Numbered from the stretch's first letter, positions 52,359 through 62,270 are shown. The stretch: DNA of 64,000 bases from Eubacterium_B sp034180045 (GCA_034180045.1 JAXFOY010000019.1:1-64000), one strand, 5' to 3'. The notes: generated by a model not told the origin, from the letters alone. Translations and numbers: made by a program.

Positions 52359-52820
52359 ATGGATTATAAGAATAAGGTAAAAGATTTAATAGATATATTC
52401 GAGTCATCAAATTTATCAGAAATGGAATTTGATGCTGACGGGCTTAGACTTAGACTGAAAAAGTCATCGACTTCGGATGCTGAAATGCTGATTGAAAATC
52501 AGATGCGTAGAACTGAAAGCAAGCAGGATATTTCAATTTTGGGCACTCAGGACTTGAACAATAATGAAGATGAAAGTTCCAAAGAATATATCAAAAGTCC
52601 GCTTGTCGGAACACTTTACCTTGCGGCAAATCCCCAAAGTCCGCCTTTTGTCGATACAGGCAGCAAGGTGAAGGAGGGAGAAACACTTTGCATAATCGAA
52701 GCGATGAAGATGATGAATGAACTTAAGGCACCATTTGACTTAATTGTTAAGAGTGTTTTGCGAAATAACGGTGAGATGGTCGAATTTGATGAGAATATTT
52801 ACGAGGTAGAAAGATGCTGA
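52359..52820 (+). CDS. accB: Biotin carboxyl carrier protein of acetyl-CoA carboxylase
   Basis: 153 residues from ATG 52359. An N-terminal helix, a variable linker, then the lipoyl/biotinyl domain with CIIEAMKMMNE, where Lys of AMKM is biotinylated. It carries CO2 from AccC to the carboxyltransferase. It overlaps accC by seven bases. The ribosome binding site is weak, so coupling to acpP is likely. Confidence 0.95.
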   Translation: MDYKNKVKDLIDIFESSNLSEMEFDADGLRLRLKKSSTSDAEMLIENQMRRTESKQDISILGTQDLNNNEDESSKEYIKSPLVGTLYLAANPQSPPFVDTGSKVKEGETLCIIEAMKMMNELKAPFDLIVKSVLRNNGEMVEFDENIYEVERC

Positions 52821-54199
52821 AGCGTGTCTTAGTTGCTAACAGGGGTGAAATTGCACTTAGAATCATCAGAGAGTGCCTTGATAGAAGTATAGAAACAGTA
52901 GCCATATATTCCACAGAAGATAAAGACGCACTTCATGTACTTCTTGCAAATCAGGCTGTATGCGTTGGCGACGCACCCCCGTCTGAAAGCTATCTCAACG
53001 CCGATAATATAATTGAGGCGGCGCTTGGAACAGGATGTGACGCGATACATCCGGGGTTCGGTTTTCTCTCCGAAAATTCGGAGTTTGCCGCGCTTTGCGA
53101 AGAAAACGGAATCAAGTTTATAGGTCCGTCAGCAAAGGTTATAAGGCAGATGGGAAACAAATCTTCGGCAAGAAGTCTTATGGAAAAGGCAGGAGTTCCA
53201 ACTGTTCCCGGGTCGTGCGGAGCAGTTAAAAGTCTTGACGAAGCCGGAAAAATAGCATCCGACATAGGCTTTCCAATACTTATAAAAGCCTCCGCAGGCG
53301 GTGGAGGCAGAGGAATGAGAAGAGCAGATTCAGAGTCTGAAGTTGCGGGAGCCTTTGACGAAGCTAAAGCGGAAGCTAGGGCGGCGTTTGGTGATGATAC
53401 TGTATATATCGAAAAATTGATAGAAAATCCAAGACATATAGAAGTGCAGATTCTATCGGATTCTTTTGGCAATACAATTCATCTTGGTGAGAGAAATTGC
53501 TCAATACAAAGAAAAAATCAGAAAATGCTGGAGGAAGCTCCGGCATTTGGTTTTAATCAAAGCCTTAGGGAAAAAATATGCAGCGCTGCCGTACGTGCAG
53601 CGAAAATATGCGGATATGAGAGCGCAGGTACCGTTGAATTTGTTTTAGATAAAGATAACAATTTTTATTTTATAGAAATGAACACCAGAATTCAGGTAGA
53701 ACATCCTGTGAGTGAAATGGTGACAGGTGTGAATCTCGTAGCGGAGCAGTTGAGAATCGCCTCGGGACTTCCTCTTAATCTTAAGCAAGAGGATATTGAA
53801 ATTAAAGGGCACGCAATAGAGTGCAGAATATGTGCGGAAGATCCGTTGAATAATTTTTCGCCATCGCCGGGCAAGGTTGAATTTGTTCACTTCCCCGGAG
53901 GAAACGGAATTAGAGTGGAAAGTGCACTCTACAGCGGGTGTAAAATAAGTCCTTATTACGATTCTATGGCAGCCAAGGTTATCGTCTATGGAGAAACGAG
54001 AATCGAAGCTGTAAGAAGAATGAGAAGAGCTCTTGAGGAAACCATAATCAGAGGAGTTGATACAACGCTTACGCTTCAGTACTTGATACTGTTCAACAAG
54101 GCTTTTCTGAGAGGCGGTTACGATACATCTTTCATACAAAAGGAACAGAAGAATTTGATAGGACTTATAGAAACTGCAAGCAAGATAAGAGGAGAGTAG
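52814..54199 (+). CDS. accC: Biotin carboxylase subunit of acetyl-CoA carboxylase
   Basis: 461 residues. KRVLVANRGEIALRIIREC, the ATP-grasp glycine loop KASAGGGGRGMR, RNCSIQRKNQKMLEEAPA (in part), and EMNTRIQVEHPVSEMVTG are all family hallmarks. It carboxylates biotin on AccB using ATP and bicarbonate. Its stop is directly followed by the accDA start. Confidence 0.96.
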   Translation: MLKRVLVANRGEIALRIIRECLDRSIETVAIYSTEDKDALHVLLANQAVCVGDAPPSESYLNADNIIEAALGTGCDAIHPGFGFLSENSEFAALCEENGIKFIGPSAKVIRQMGNKSSARSLMEKAGVPTVPGSCGAVKSLDEAGKIASDIGFPILIKASAGGGGRGMRRADSESEVAGAFDEAKAEARAAFGDDTVYIEKLIENPRHIEVQILSDSFGNTIHLGERNCSIQRKNQKMLEEAPAFGFNQSLREKICSAAVRAAKICGYESAGTVEFVLDKDNNFYFIEMNTRIQVEHPVSEMVTGVNLVAEQLRIASGLPLNLKQEDIEIKGHAIECRICAEDPLNNFSPSPGKVEFVHFPGGNGIRVESALYSGCKISPYYDSMAAKVIVYGETRIEAVRRMRRALEETIIRGVDTTLTLQYLILFNKAFLRGGYDTSFIQKEQKNLIGLIETASKIRGE

Positions 54200-55912
54200 A
54201 TGGAAAAATTCTTCAAGGATAAAATTGGACTTCTGAGAGTTGTAAAAAATTTAAGTAAAAGTCCCGGCACGCCGGAGGAAATACGCATTGAAAATGAAAC
54301 TATAAAATGCTTGCATTGCGGAACTGAAACAAGCAGAAATAAAATGCGTGAGACACTTTACGTATGTCCTGTTTGCGGAACACATAGGAATATTACGGCA
54401 AAGCTGAGACTTAAATACACCTGTGATGAGAACAGTTTCAGAGAGTTTGGAAGATGGATTAAGGGTTATAATCCCTTAGATTTTCCGGGATATGAGGATA
54501 AACTTTGCCAAGCGGAAGAAAAGACAGGCATATCTGAAGCGGTGATAACAGGAACGTGCAGGATAAAAAATATCAAAGCGGTGATATGTGTGATGGATGC
54601 CAGATTTTTGATGGCAAGCATGGGAATGGCTGTTGGAGAGAAAATAACCAGAGCTATTGAATATGCGACCAGGAAAAGATTACCGCTCATAATTTTTTCC
54701 GCCTCGGGAGGTGCGAGGATGCAAGAAGGAATGCTTTCTCTTATGCAAATGGCAAAAACTTCAGCAGCCGTAGCTAAGCTGAGAGAAGCGGGAGGGCTGT
54801 TTATTTCGGTGATGACAAATCCTACTACCGGCGGTATTACAGCAAGCTTTGCCTCATTAGGGGACATACAGCTTGCTGAACCGGGAGCTCTCATCGGCTT
54901 TGCAGGTCCAAGAGTCATAAGTCAGACCATAGGAGAAAAACTTCCGGAGGGATTTCAGAGCGCTGAATTTCTGTTTGAACACGGTTTCCTGGATAAAGTA
55001 GTGCAAAGATGCGAAATGAGAAATACTCTTGCCAATATATTATTGCTTCATCAAAAGAGCAGGAAGAACCGTATAGCGTGCGAAATGCCGGAAGCTTATG
55101 AGGAATTCTCGGATAAGTTCGATGCTGCGGAAAGAGTGATGCTCGCCAGAAATGAACAAAGACCTACATGCAGGTGCTACATAGATAGGTTGATTGCCGA
55201 TTTTTGCGAACTTGGCGGTGACCGCTGCTATGGGGAAGATGCTTCCATAATAGGTGGTGTCGGAAGGTTTAGAGATATTCCCGTAGTCGTTATAGGGCAG
55301 CAAAAAGGTCGGAATCTTGAAGAAAATCTCAAATATAGATTCGGAATGCCGAATCCTGAGGGTTACCGTAAAGCAGAAAGGCTTATGAGGCACGCTGAAC
55401 ATTTTGATATGCCTATAATCACCTTTGTTGACACTCCGGGAGCGTATCCGGGTAAGGAAGCGGAGGAAAACGGACAGGGAAGCGCAATCGCACATTGTCT
55501 TCTGACACTCAGCAGGGTAAAGGTGCCGATAATCAACATATTCATAGGTGAAGGAGGTAGCGGCGGGGCTCTTGCGATAGGATTCGGAGACAGCGTAATT
55601 ATGATGGAGAACAGCGTGTTTTCCATTCTTTCACCGGAGGGCTTCGCATCGATTTTATACAAGGATTCGACAAAATGGAAAGAAGCTTGCGAAAATATGA
55701 AAATGACAGCACCGGAGCTTAGGCGTATGGGAATTTGTGACTATGTGATTGAAGAGTGCTCAGAGGGCATGCACGTTGAAAGCGAGCCGAGCTTTAAGAA
55801 GCTGGAGATGACTATCAGTTACGAACTTGGAAGACTCTTAAAATTAAACGCAAATGAACTTGTAAGCCGGAGATATTCAAAGCTTCGCAGAGTGGGAAAG
55901 GAACTGATCTAG
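54200..55912 (+). CDS. Fused acetyl-CoA carboxylase carboxyltransferase (AccD-AccA)
   Basis: 570 residues joining the two carboxyltransferase subunits that are separate in most bacteria. The N-terminal half is AccD: zinc ribbon CLHCG with VCPVCG (near residues 36-60) and SASGGARMQEGMLSLMQM (in part). The C-terminal half, from about 300, is AccA: TFVDTPGAYPGKEAEENGQG, GEGGSGGALAIGFGD. It transfers the carboxyl group from biotin to acetyl-CoA, making malonyl-CoA. The start directly follows the accC stop. Confidence 0.92.
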   Translation: MEKFFKDKIGLLRVVKNLSKSPGTPEEIRIENETIKCLHCGTETSRNKMRETLYVCPVCGTHRNITAKLRLKYTCDENSFREFGRWIKGYNPLDFPGYEDKLCQAEEKTGISEAVITGTCRIKNIKAVICVMDARFLMASMGMAVGEKITRAIEYATRKRLPLIIFSASGGARMQEGMLSLMQMAKTSAAVAKLREAGGLFISVMTNPTTGGITASFASLGDIQLAEPGALIGFAGPRVISQTIGEKLPEGFQSAEFLFEHGFLDKVVQRCEMRNTLANILLLHQKSRKNRIACEMPEAYEEFSDKFDAAERVMLARNEQRPTCRCYIDRLIADFCELGGDRCYGEDASIIGGVGRFRDIPVVVIGQQKGRNLEENLKYRFGMPNPEGYRKAERLMRHAEHFDMPIITFVDTPGAYPGKEAEENGQGSAIAHCLLTLSRVKVPIINIFIGEGGSGGALAIGFGDSVIMMENSVFSILSPEGFASILYKDSTKWKEACENMKMTAPELRRMGICDYVIEECSEGMHVESEPSFKKLEMTISYELGRLLKLNANELVSRRYSKLRRVGKELI

Positions 55913-56854
55913 ATGACAAATGAATATCTTGCCATGAAATTTATAGGTACAGGGCTTGCGCACGGAAGTAAAAAAGTTCTAAACGATGATTTAGCAAGGA
56001 TAATGGACACAAGCGATGGATGGATAAGAGAAAAAAGCGGAATTGAAAGCAGGTGGTTCGCAGAAAATGAGAGCAATCTGGATATGGCGCTTGAGGCTTC
56101 TTTGATGGCTATGGAAGATGCAAATCTTTCTTCAAAGAAAATAGATGCGGTAATCGTTTGCACTTTCACGCCCGACAACGCAACTCCGGGTGTGGCAAAT
56201 GAACTTGCAGGCAGATTAAAGCTGAGAGAAGATGTCTTGGCTTTCGATATAAACGGTGCTTGCTCGGGATATATTTACGGAGCAATACTGGCGGATTCTT
56301 TGCTTAAAAGCGGAAGCTACAGGAATATTTTGCTCGTTGGCAGTGAAAAAATCAGCAGCGTTATGAGTATGAAGGACAGAGGCACAGATGTCTTGTTTGG
56401 AGACGGTGCAGGTGCGGCAATTTGCGCACTCAGCGATGATTCTGTATTTTCACACTTGGAAGGGCTTGTTCCGAATTCCGATATTCTCTTTTGTGAAAGA
56501 TTTGAGCCGAAGATAAAAATGCAGGGACAGGAAGTTTACAGGTTTGCTGTGAACAAAGTGCCGGAACTTACAGAGGCCTTACTTAAGACAAATAAGCTGA
56601 ATAAAGATGAAGTTGACTGGTATATTTTTCATCAGGCGAACAAGAGAATAATCAGAAGCATAGCATCAAGACTTGGAATACCTTTGGAAAAATGCTATAT
56701 GAATTTGGAAAAATACGGAAATACTTCGGCGGCAAGCATAGCGATAGCCATAGCCGACATGAGAAAGAAAAATCTGCTAAAACCGGGTATGACGGCAGTA
56801 AGCGTCGGTTTTGGAGCAGGTCTTACATATGGCGGTATATTGTTTAAGGCGTAG
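55913..56854 (+). CDS. fabH: 3-oxoacyl-ACP synthase III
   Basis: 313 residues. The Cys-His-Asn triad is present: INGACSGYIYG (Cys), FHQANKRI (His) and YGNTSAAS (Asn). It condenses acetyl-CoA (or a branched starter) with malonyl-ACP to begin chain synthesis. The gene starts immediately after the accDA stop. A second in-frame ATG seven codons in is a possible alternative start. Confidence 0.95.
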   Translation: MTNEYLAMKFIGTGLAHGSKKVLNDDLARIMDTSDGWIREKSGIESRWFAENESNLDMALEASLMAMEDANLSSKKIDAVIVCTFTPDNATPGVANELAGRLKLREDVLAFDINGACSGYIYGAILADSLLKSGSYRNILLVGSEKISSVMSMKDRGTDVLFGDGAGAAICALSDDSVFSHLEGLVPNSDILFCERFEPKIKMQGQEVYRFAVNKVPELTEALLKTNKLNKDEVDWYIFHQANKRIIRSIASRLGIPLEKCYMNLEKYGNTSAASIAIAIADMRKKNLLKPGMTAVSVGFGAGLTYGGILFKA

Positions 56855-56866
56855 GGAGATGAATAT

Positions 56867-57796
56867 ATGATAGAACTTAATAAAATTTTTGATATGGAAT
56901 TTCCTATTTTTCAGGGCGGTATGGCTCAGATTGCAACGGGATCTTTTGCTGCTGATGTATCAAATGCAGGCGCGATGGGAATTATAGGTACGGGCGCAAT
57001 GAACGCCGAAATGCTCGAAGCGGAGCTTAAAGCGGTAAAGGCAAAAACGGATAAACCTTTTGGTATTAATTTGATGATGATGAATCCCGATGTGGACAGG
57101 ATGGCGGAAGTGATAGCAAATTCCGGGGCGGCTCTTGTAACAACAGGCGCGGGAAATCCCGGAAAATATATTGAGCTATGGAAAAAAAACAAGATTAAAG
57201 TTTTCCCCGTAGTTTCATCGGTCGCTTTAGCAAAAAGACTTGAGGCCTCAGGAGCTGACGGAATAATTGCCGAGGGCTGTGAAAGCGGAGGACACATAGG
57301 AGAGCTTACCAGTATGGTACTTATTCCACAGATAGCGGATGCAGTGAAGGTACCGGTAGTGGCAGCAGGTGGAATCGCAGGCGGAAGGCAGATGGCGGCA
57401 GCGGAATTGTTGGGAGCTAAGGGCATACAGATAGGAACAATATTACTTGCCAGCGAGGAATGTCCTATACATCAAAATTATAAAGACGCAATTATAAAAG
57501 CTAAAGACAGAAGTACAGTTGTCACAGGCAGAACTGTCGGAGCTCCGGTAAGAGTTATAAAAAATGCCATGACGCAGGAATATATTGAACGCGAAACAGC
57601 AGGAGCAAGCCTTATGGAACTTGAAAAATATACGCTGGGAGCTTTGAGAAGAGCTGTCAAGGAGGGTGACATCAAAGCAGGCTCACTCATGGCAGGTCAG
57701 GATGCAGCCTTCGTAAAAGAGGTAAAACCGCTTCGCAGTATATTTGAGCAGATTATGAATGAGTATGAGGTTTGTAAGAATGAATTTTGTAAATAA
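56867..57796 (+). CDS. fabK: Enoyl-ACP reductase II (FMN-dependent)
   Basis: 309 residues, TIM-barrel flavoprotein: FPIFQGGMAQIATG at the start, EGCESGGHIGELTSMVL, VVAAGGIAGGRQMAAA and GAKGIQIGT form the FMN phosphate site. It reduces the enoyl-ACP double bond with NAD(P)H, the last step of each cycle. No FabI is seen in the window, so FabK is probably the working enzyme here, which would confer resistance to triclosan-type FabI inhibitors. Confidence 0.93.
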   Translation: MIELNKIFDMEFPIFQGGMAQIATGSFAADVSNAGAMGIIGTGAMNAEMLEAELKAVKAKTDKPFGINLMMMNPDVDRMAEVIANSGAALVTTGAGNPGKYIELWKKNKIKVFPVVSSVALAKRLEASGADGIIAEGCESGGHIGELTSMVLIPQIADAVKVPVVAAGGIAGGRQMAAAELLGAKGIQIGTILLASEECPIHQNYKDAIIKAKDRSTVVTGRTVGAPVRVIKNAMTQEYIERETAGASLMELEKYTLGALRRAVKEGDIKAGSLMAGQDAAFVKEVKPLRSIFEQIMNEYEVCKNEFCK

Positions 57797-58835
57797 GAGC
57801 GATGTAAATATTCTCGGCGGTAAGCTCGAAATTCCGATAATTCAAGGCGGGATGGGAGTAGGCATCTCTATGGGAAGGCTTGCCGGGAATGTAGCTGCTT
57901 GCGGCGGAATGGGAGTAATCTCTACCGCTTTAATCGGCTTTCGGGAGGATGATTTTTACCAAAACCACGTAGAGGCGGATGTAAGAGCACTAAAAAAGGA
58001 GATACGGCTTGCTAAAAAGCTTTCCAAGGGTCGAGGAATGATTGCCATAAATGCCATGACCGTAACTACCGACTTTAGAGAGTGTATAGAAGCCGCCGTC
58101 GAAGAGGGAATAGACGCAATTATTTCAGGTGCGGGCTTGCCGCTTTCCTTACCGGAAATCACCAAGGGGAAAAATGTTCTTATCGCCCCGATAGTTTCCA
58201 GTGCTAAGGCAGCCTGTCTCATAGTCAAAAGTTGGTGCAGAAATTACGACAGAAAGCCGGATTTTATAGTAGTAGAGGGTGCAGGTGCCGGAGGTCATCT
58301 CGGTTTTAAGAAAGATGAGCTCTTAGAACAAAGCAATATGCCGCTTGAAGAAATTGTCAGAGAAGTGGTAGAAAGCTGCCGTGGTATACCTGTATTTGCA
58401 GCCGGAGGTATATTTGACGCAAATGACATAAAAAAGGCTATTAGCTGGGGCGCAAAAGGAGTGCAGATAGGAACAAGGTTTATCGCAACGGATGAATGTG
58501 ATGCGAGCAGGGGCTTTAAGCAGGTGATACTGAATGCGAAAAAGGATGATGTGAATATAATTCAAAGTCCGGTAGGGCTTCCGGGAAGAGCTGTGAATAC
58601 GGAGCTTCTTAGGCAAATTAAGACCGATGGAAGAAAGCCGCCGAGTCGCTGCATAAATTGTATTTCGACATGTGACCCTAAAGTCACTCCTTACTGTATA
58701 AGCCGGGCTTTGATAGCCGCATTTTATGGAGATGAGAAAAACGGTCTTTTCTTCAGTGGAGAAAACTGCGAAAAGATTACGAAAATCGTGAGAGTAAAGG
58801 ATTTGATGGAGGAACTTTCAAAAGGCTTTGAATAG
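57780..58835 (+). CDS. FabK/nitronate monooxygenase-like flavoprotein with C-terminal Cys cluster
   Basis: 351 residues from ATG 57780 (GAGG nine bases upstream); it overlaps the fabK end by 17 bases. The same barrel is seen: IPIIQGGMGVGISMGRLAG, EGAGAGGHLGF, VFAAGGIFDANDIKKAI (in part), GAKGVQIGTRFIAT. Unlike fabK it has an extra C-terminal segment with RCINCISTCDPKVTPYCIS, a C-x2-C-x3-C-x7-C pattern that could bind a metal or Fe-S cluster. It may be a second enoyl reductase or an accessory flavoprotein for unusual acyl chains. Confidence 0.8.
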   Translation: MNFVNKSDVNILGGKLEIPIIQGGMGVGISMGRLAGNVAACGGMGVISTALIGFREDDFYQNHVEADVRALKKEIRLAKKLSKGRGMIAINAMTVTTDFRECIEAAVEEGIDAIISGAGLPLSLPEITKGKNVLIAPIVSSAKAACLIVKSWCRNYDRKPDFIVVEGAGAGGHLGFKKDELLEQSNMPLEEIVREVVESCRGIPVFAAGGIFDANDIKKAISWGAKGVQIGTRFIATDECDASRGFKQVILNAKKDDVNIIQSPVGLPGRAVNTELLRQIKTDGRKPPSRCINCISTCDPKVTPYCISRALIAAFYGDEKNGLFFSGENCEKITKIVRVKDLMEELSKGFE

Positions 58836-58895
58836 CTTTTAACACTTCGCTTCATCTGTCAAAAATCTCAGGAGATAAAATTATGGGAGATAAAA

Positions 58896-59819
58896 ATGAA
58901 AACAGCTTTTTTGTTTGCCGGGCAAGGCAGTCAGACAGTCGGTATGGGGAAAGACCTGTGCTCGGAATTTGATGAGTTTGTAAAAGTATTTGATAAGCTC
59001 AAACCTGAGCAGAAAAAACTTGCATTTGAGGGTGATTTTTTGGAACTATCCCAAACACGAAATACTCAGCCCATCTTGCTTGCATTTGGAATGGGAATTT
59101 TTGAGGTTTTGAGGGCAAACGGCATAAAACCCGACTTTGCAGCCGGTCTTAGCCTGGGAGAATATACGGCGCTGTGTGCTGCCGGAGTATTTGAATATGA
59201 GGATGCTCTTAATCTTGTTCAGTTTAGAGCAATGGAAATGGAAAAGGCTTCAAAGGGAATAACGGCAGGTATGTCAGCGGTTTTGGGCATTGATAAACCA
59301 AAATTGGAAGAATGCTGCAAACTTGCATCAAACAAAGATTCTAAGGCGGAAATCACAAACATAAACTGTCCCGGGCAAATAGTCATTTCCGGAGAAGCAA
59401 GTGCAGTTTCAGAAGCGTCAAAACTCGCCTTGGAGGCAGGAGCAAAGAGAGTGATTCCACTTTCCGTCTCAGGACCTTTTCATACTTCATATATGAAGCC
59501 TGTAGGCGATGCACTTTTGGAAAAGATGAAGGAAATAAACCTGCACAAAGAAGGCTTTCCCGTGCTGTTTAATTACAGCGGCAAAATGCGTGCGAACGAT
59601 GAATCAATTTCGGAGCTTCTTTCAATGCAGGTGCAGTCCGGTGTCCTGATGGAAAAAATCATTAGAAATTTAGTTGAGCTTGGAGTTACAACCTTTGTTG
59701 AAATCGGACCGGGAAGTGCGCTTTCCGGATTTGTAAGAAAGGTAGACCGTTCACTAAAGACGATAAGTATTACAACAGCCGAAGAACTTTATGCGGCGAT
59801 AAAAGAACTTAAAAGATAA
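58896..59819 (+). CDS. fabD: Malonyl-CoA:ACP transacylase
   Basis: 307 residues. FAGQGSQTVGMGKDL at the start, the nucleophile in AGLSLGEYTALCAAG (Ser) and SGPFHTSYM (catalytic His), and the family ending VEIGPGSALSGFVRK. It moves malonyl groups from CoA to ACP, supplying FabH and FabF. Confidence 0.95.
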   Translation: MKTAFLFAGQGSQTVGMGKDLCSEFDEFVKVFDKLKPEQKKLAFEGDFLELSQTRNTQPILLAFGMGIFEVLRANGIKPDFAAGLSLGEYTALCAAGVFEYEDALNLVQFRAMEMEKASKGITAGMSAVLGIDKPKLEECCKLASNKDSKAEITNINCPGQIVISGEASAVSEASKLALEAGAKRVIPLSVSGPFHTSYMKPVGDALLEKMKEINLHKEGFPVLFNYSGKMRANDESISELLSMQVQSGVLMEKIIRNLVELGVTTFVEIGPGSALSGFVRKVDRSLKTISITTAEELYAAIKELKR

Positions 59820-59830
59820 TTGGAGGAAAT

Positions 59831-60568
59831 ATGGAACAGAGAGTTGCGATTGTAACAGGTGCAGGTAGAGGAATCGGAAGGGCAACTGCGGTTGAGCTTG
59901 CGAAAAATAATGTTAATGTGCTAATAAACTATAACAGCAGCGATGAAGCGGCCCGCGAAACCCAAAGACTCTGCGAGGCGGAGGGTGTTAAAGCGGTGCT
60001 TGCAAAAGGAGATGTTTCTTCTGAGCAGGATTGCAAAAAAATTGTTGAACTGGCTGTTGAAGAGTTCGGTAAGGTGGATATTCTCGTAAATAATGCCGGA
60101 ATCACAAGAGACGGAATAGGCATAAGAATGAGTGCTGACGATTTTGACGCGGTTATAAAAACAAATCTTAATGGTCCCTTTTATATGATAAAAGCTGTTG
60201 CCGGGGTGATGATGAAAAAAAGGTACGGTAGAATCATCAATGTTTCTTCTGTTACAGGACTTGTAGGAAATGTAGGGCAGGCAAATTATGCAGCTGCCAA
60301 AGCAGGTGTTGTCGGCATGACAAAGACCTTTGCCAAAGAACTGGCATCGAGGGGAATTACCGTAAATGCCGTAGCTCCCGGATTTGTAACTACAGATATG
60401 ACTAAGGCTATACCGGAAGAGGCTGCAAATAAGATGTTGGAAGCGGTTCCGCTGCGCAGATCAGGAAGAACAGAGGATATAGCAAAGGCAATAAATTTCT
60501 TGGCAAGCGACAATGCAAGCTATATAACAGGAGAAGTCCTGCGTGTTGACGGTGGGCTGGCAATTTAG
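59831..60568 (+). CDS. fabG: 3-oxoacyl-ACP reductase
   Basis: 245 residues, canonical FabG. TGAGRGIGRATA (NADPH site), NNAGITRDG, NVSSVTGLVGN (Ser), YAAAKAG (Tyr, Lys) and TGEVLRVDGGLAI. It reduces 3-oxoacyl-ACP to 3-hydroxyacyl-ACP. GGAGG precedes the start. Confidence 0.96.
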   Translation: MEQRVAIVTGAGRGIGRATAVELAKNNVNVLINYNSSDEAARETQRLCEAEGVKAVLAKGDVSSEQDCKKIVELAVEEFGKVDILVNNAGITRDGIGIRMSADDFDAVIKTNLNGPFYMIKAVAGVMMKKRYGRIINVSSVTGLVGNVGQANYAAAKAGVVGMTKTFAKELASRGITVNAVAPGFVTTDMTKAIPEEAANKMLEAVPLRRSGRTEDIAKAINFLASDNASYITGEVLRVDGGLAI

Positions 60569-60577
60569 GAGGCTTTT

Positions 60578-61810
60578 ATGAAGAGAAGAGTTGTTATAAC
60601 AGGTATGGGAGCAGTCTCTCCGATAGGAATAGGCAGCCAAAATATGTGGGAAAACGCAAAAAAAGGTAAGTTGGGCATAGATTTTATAACTCAGTTTGAT
60701 ACGAAAAATACAAAAGTTAAAATTGCCGGTGAGGTAAAGGATTTTGAGCCTACAAACATCATGGATAAGATGGAAGCGAGAAGAACCGCGAGATTTACGC
60801 AGTTTGCTCTATATGCGGCAGATGAAGCCTTCAGGCAGAGCGGACTTGATATGTCAAAGGAAGATTCCCTAAGATTCGGTGTAAATGTTGCCAGCGGCAT
60901 AGGCGGGCTTCCGGTAATTCAAAAAGAGTGTGCGAGAGGTGAAAAGCACGGTTATGACAGAGTTTCACCCCTATTTGTACCGTCGAGTATTATCAATATG
61001 GCAGCAGGTATGGTGGCAATCAGATTGGGATTCAAAGGCAGCTGCACCTGCGTTGTTACAGCCTGCGCCTCGGCATCGGATTCCATAGGTGCGGCATTTC
61101 ACTACATAAGGGACGGATATGCCGACGTGATGGCATGCGGTGGAGCGGAGGGCTGTATTTCAGAGCTCGGAATTGGCGGCTTCACATCTATGAGAGCACT
61201 TTCGGGTTCAGATGAGCCTTCTCGTGCTTCAATACCGTTTGACAAAGAACGCAGCGGTTTTGTGATGGGAGAGGGAAGCGGGATTTTGATTTTGGAGGAG
61301 TATGAGCATGCTGTAAATAGAGGCGCAAAAATACTTGGTGAGATAGCAGGATACGGCTCAAGCTGTGATGCAAATCACATGACTGCACCTCTTGAAGATG
61401 GGACAGGCGCGGCAAATTGTATGCTGCTTGCTCTGAAAGATGCAGGAATAGAGCCTTTTGAAATCGGATATATCAACGCACACGGTACAGGTACGCCTCT
61501 AAATGACGCCGGAGAAACAAAGGCGGTAAAACTTGCTTTCAAAGACCATAGCTATAATTTATTAATGTCGTCGACAAAGTCAATGACAGGCCATCTTCTA
61601 GGCGCAAGCGGAGCGATAGAAGCGATAATGACTGTCAAATCTTTAGAAAGTCAATTTGCTCCTCCTACAATAGGATATAAGATCGCTGATGAAGATTGTG
61701 ATTTGGAAATATGTGCGGGTCATGGCCGTGAGTACAAAAGCAAGTATGCAATGTCGAATTCTCTCGGTTTCGGCGGTCATAATGCGTCTTTGATTTTTAA
61801 GTCGGTTTAG
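60578..61810 (+). CDS. fabF: 3-oxoacyl-ACP synthase II
   Basis: 410 residues with the Cys-His-His triad: TACASASDSIG (Cys), NAHGTGTPLNDAGE (His) and KSMTGHLLGASGAIEA (His). It elongates acyl-ACP with malonyl-ACP. AGGAGG is just upstream. No FabB or FabM isomerase gene is nearby. Confidence 0.96.
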   Translation: MKRRVVITGMGAVSPIGIGSQNMWENAKKGKLGIDFITQFDTKNTKVKIAGEVKDFEPTNIMDKMEARRTARFTQFALYAADEAFRQSGLDMSKEDSLRFGVNVASGIGGLPVIQKECARGEKHGYDRVSPLFVPSSIINMAAGMVAIRLGFKGSCTCVVTACASASDSIGAAFHYIRDGYADVMACGGAEGCISELGIGGFTSMRALSGSDEPSRASIPFDKERSGFVMGEGSGILILEEYEHAVNRGAKILGEIAGYGSSCDANHMTAPLEDGTGAANCMLLALKDAGIEPFEIGYINAHGTGTPLNDAGETKAVKLAFKDHSYNLLMSSTKSMTGHLLGASGAIEAIMTVKSLESQFAPPTIGYKIADEDCDLEICAGHGREYKSKYAMSNSLGFGGHNASLIFKSV

Positions 61811-61831
61811 TGTAGAATATAGGAGAAAAAA

Positions 61832-62257
61832 ATGGTTCTAAATTCAGAACAAATTAAAGAAATACTTCCCCATAGATATCCGTTTCTTCTAGTTGATAAG
61901 ATTACGGAGATGGAACCCGGGAAGTTTGCCAAGGGTATTAAATGCGTGTCGCAAAATGAAATGTATTTTCTCGGACATTTTCCGCAGAAAGCGGTTATGC
62001 CGGGCGTACTTATTCTCGAAGCTTTGGCACAGACCGGGGCTTGTGCGCTGCTTTGCACAGAGGAAAACAGAGGAAAGCTTGCTTTTTTTGGCGGAGTGAA
62101 AAATTGCCGCTTCAAAAGACAGGTAGTTCCGGGTGATTTATTGGAACTTGAGTGTGAGGTCATCAAGAGTCGCGGTAATGTCGGTTTCGGTAAAGTGATA
62201 GCGAGTGTAGATGGAGAGGTGGCTTGCAGTGGAGAGATTTCTTTTGCAATAGGATGA
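61832..62257 (+). CDS. fabZ: 3-hydroxyacyl-ACP dehydratase
   Basis: 141 residues, hot-dog fold. LPHRYPFLLVDKI, GHFPQKAVMPGVLILEALAQ (catalytic His, then Glu on the central helix), FFGGVKNCRFKRQVVPGD. It dehydrates 3-hydroxyacyl-ACP to the enoyl form for FabK. Confidence 0.95.
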   Translation: MVLNSEQIKEILPHRYPFLLVDKITEMEPGKFAKGIKCVSQNEMYFLGHFPQKAVMPGVLILEALAQTGACALLCTEENRGKLAFFGGVKNCRFKRQVVPGDLLELECEVIKSRGNVGFGKVIASVDGEVACSGEISFAIG

Positions 62258-62270
62258 TAGGAGAACATGG

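Noticed and set aside
53645..54139. 164-aa open frame on the minus strand inside accC
   Set aside because: It lies entirely within a strongly supported coding gene, has no ribosome binding site and no recognisable domain.
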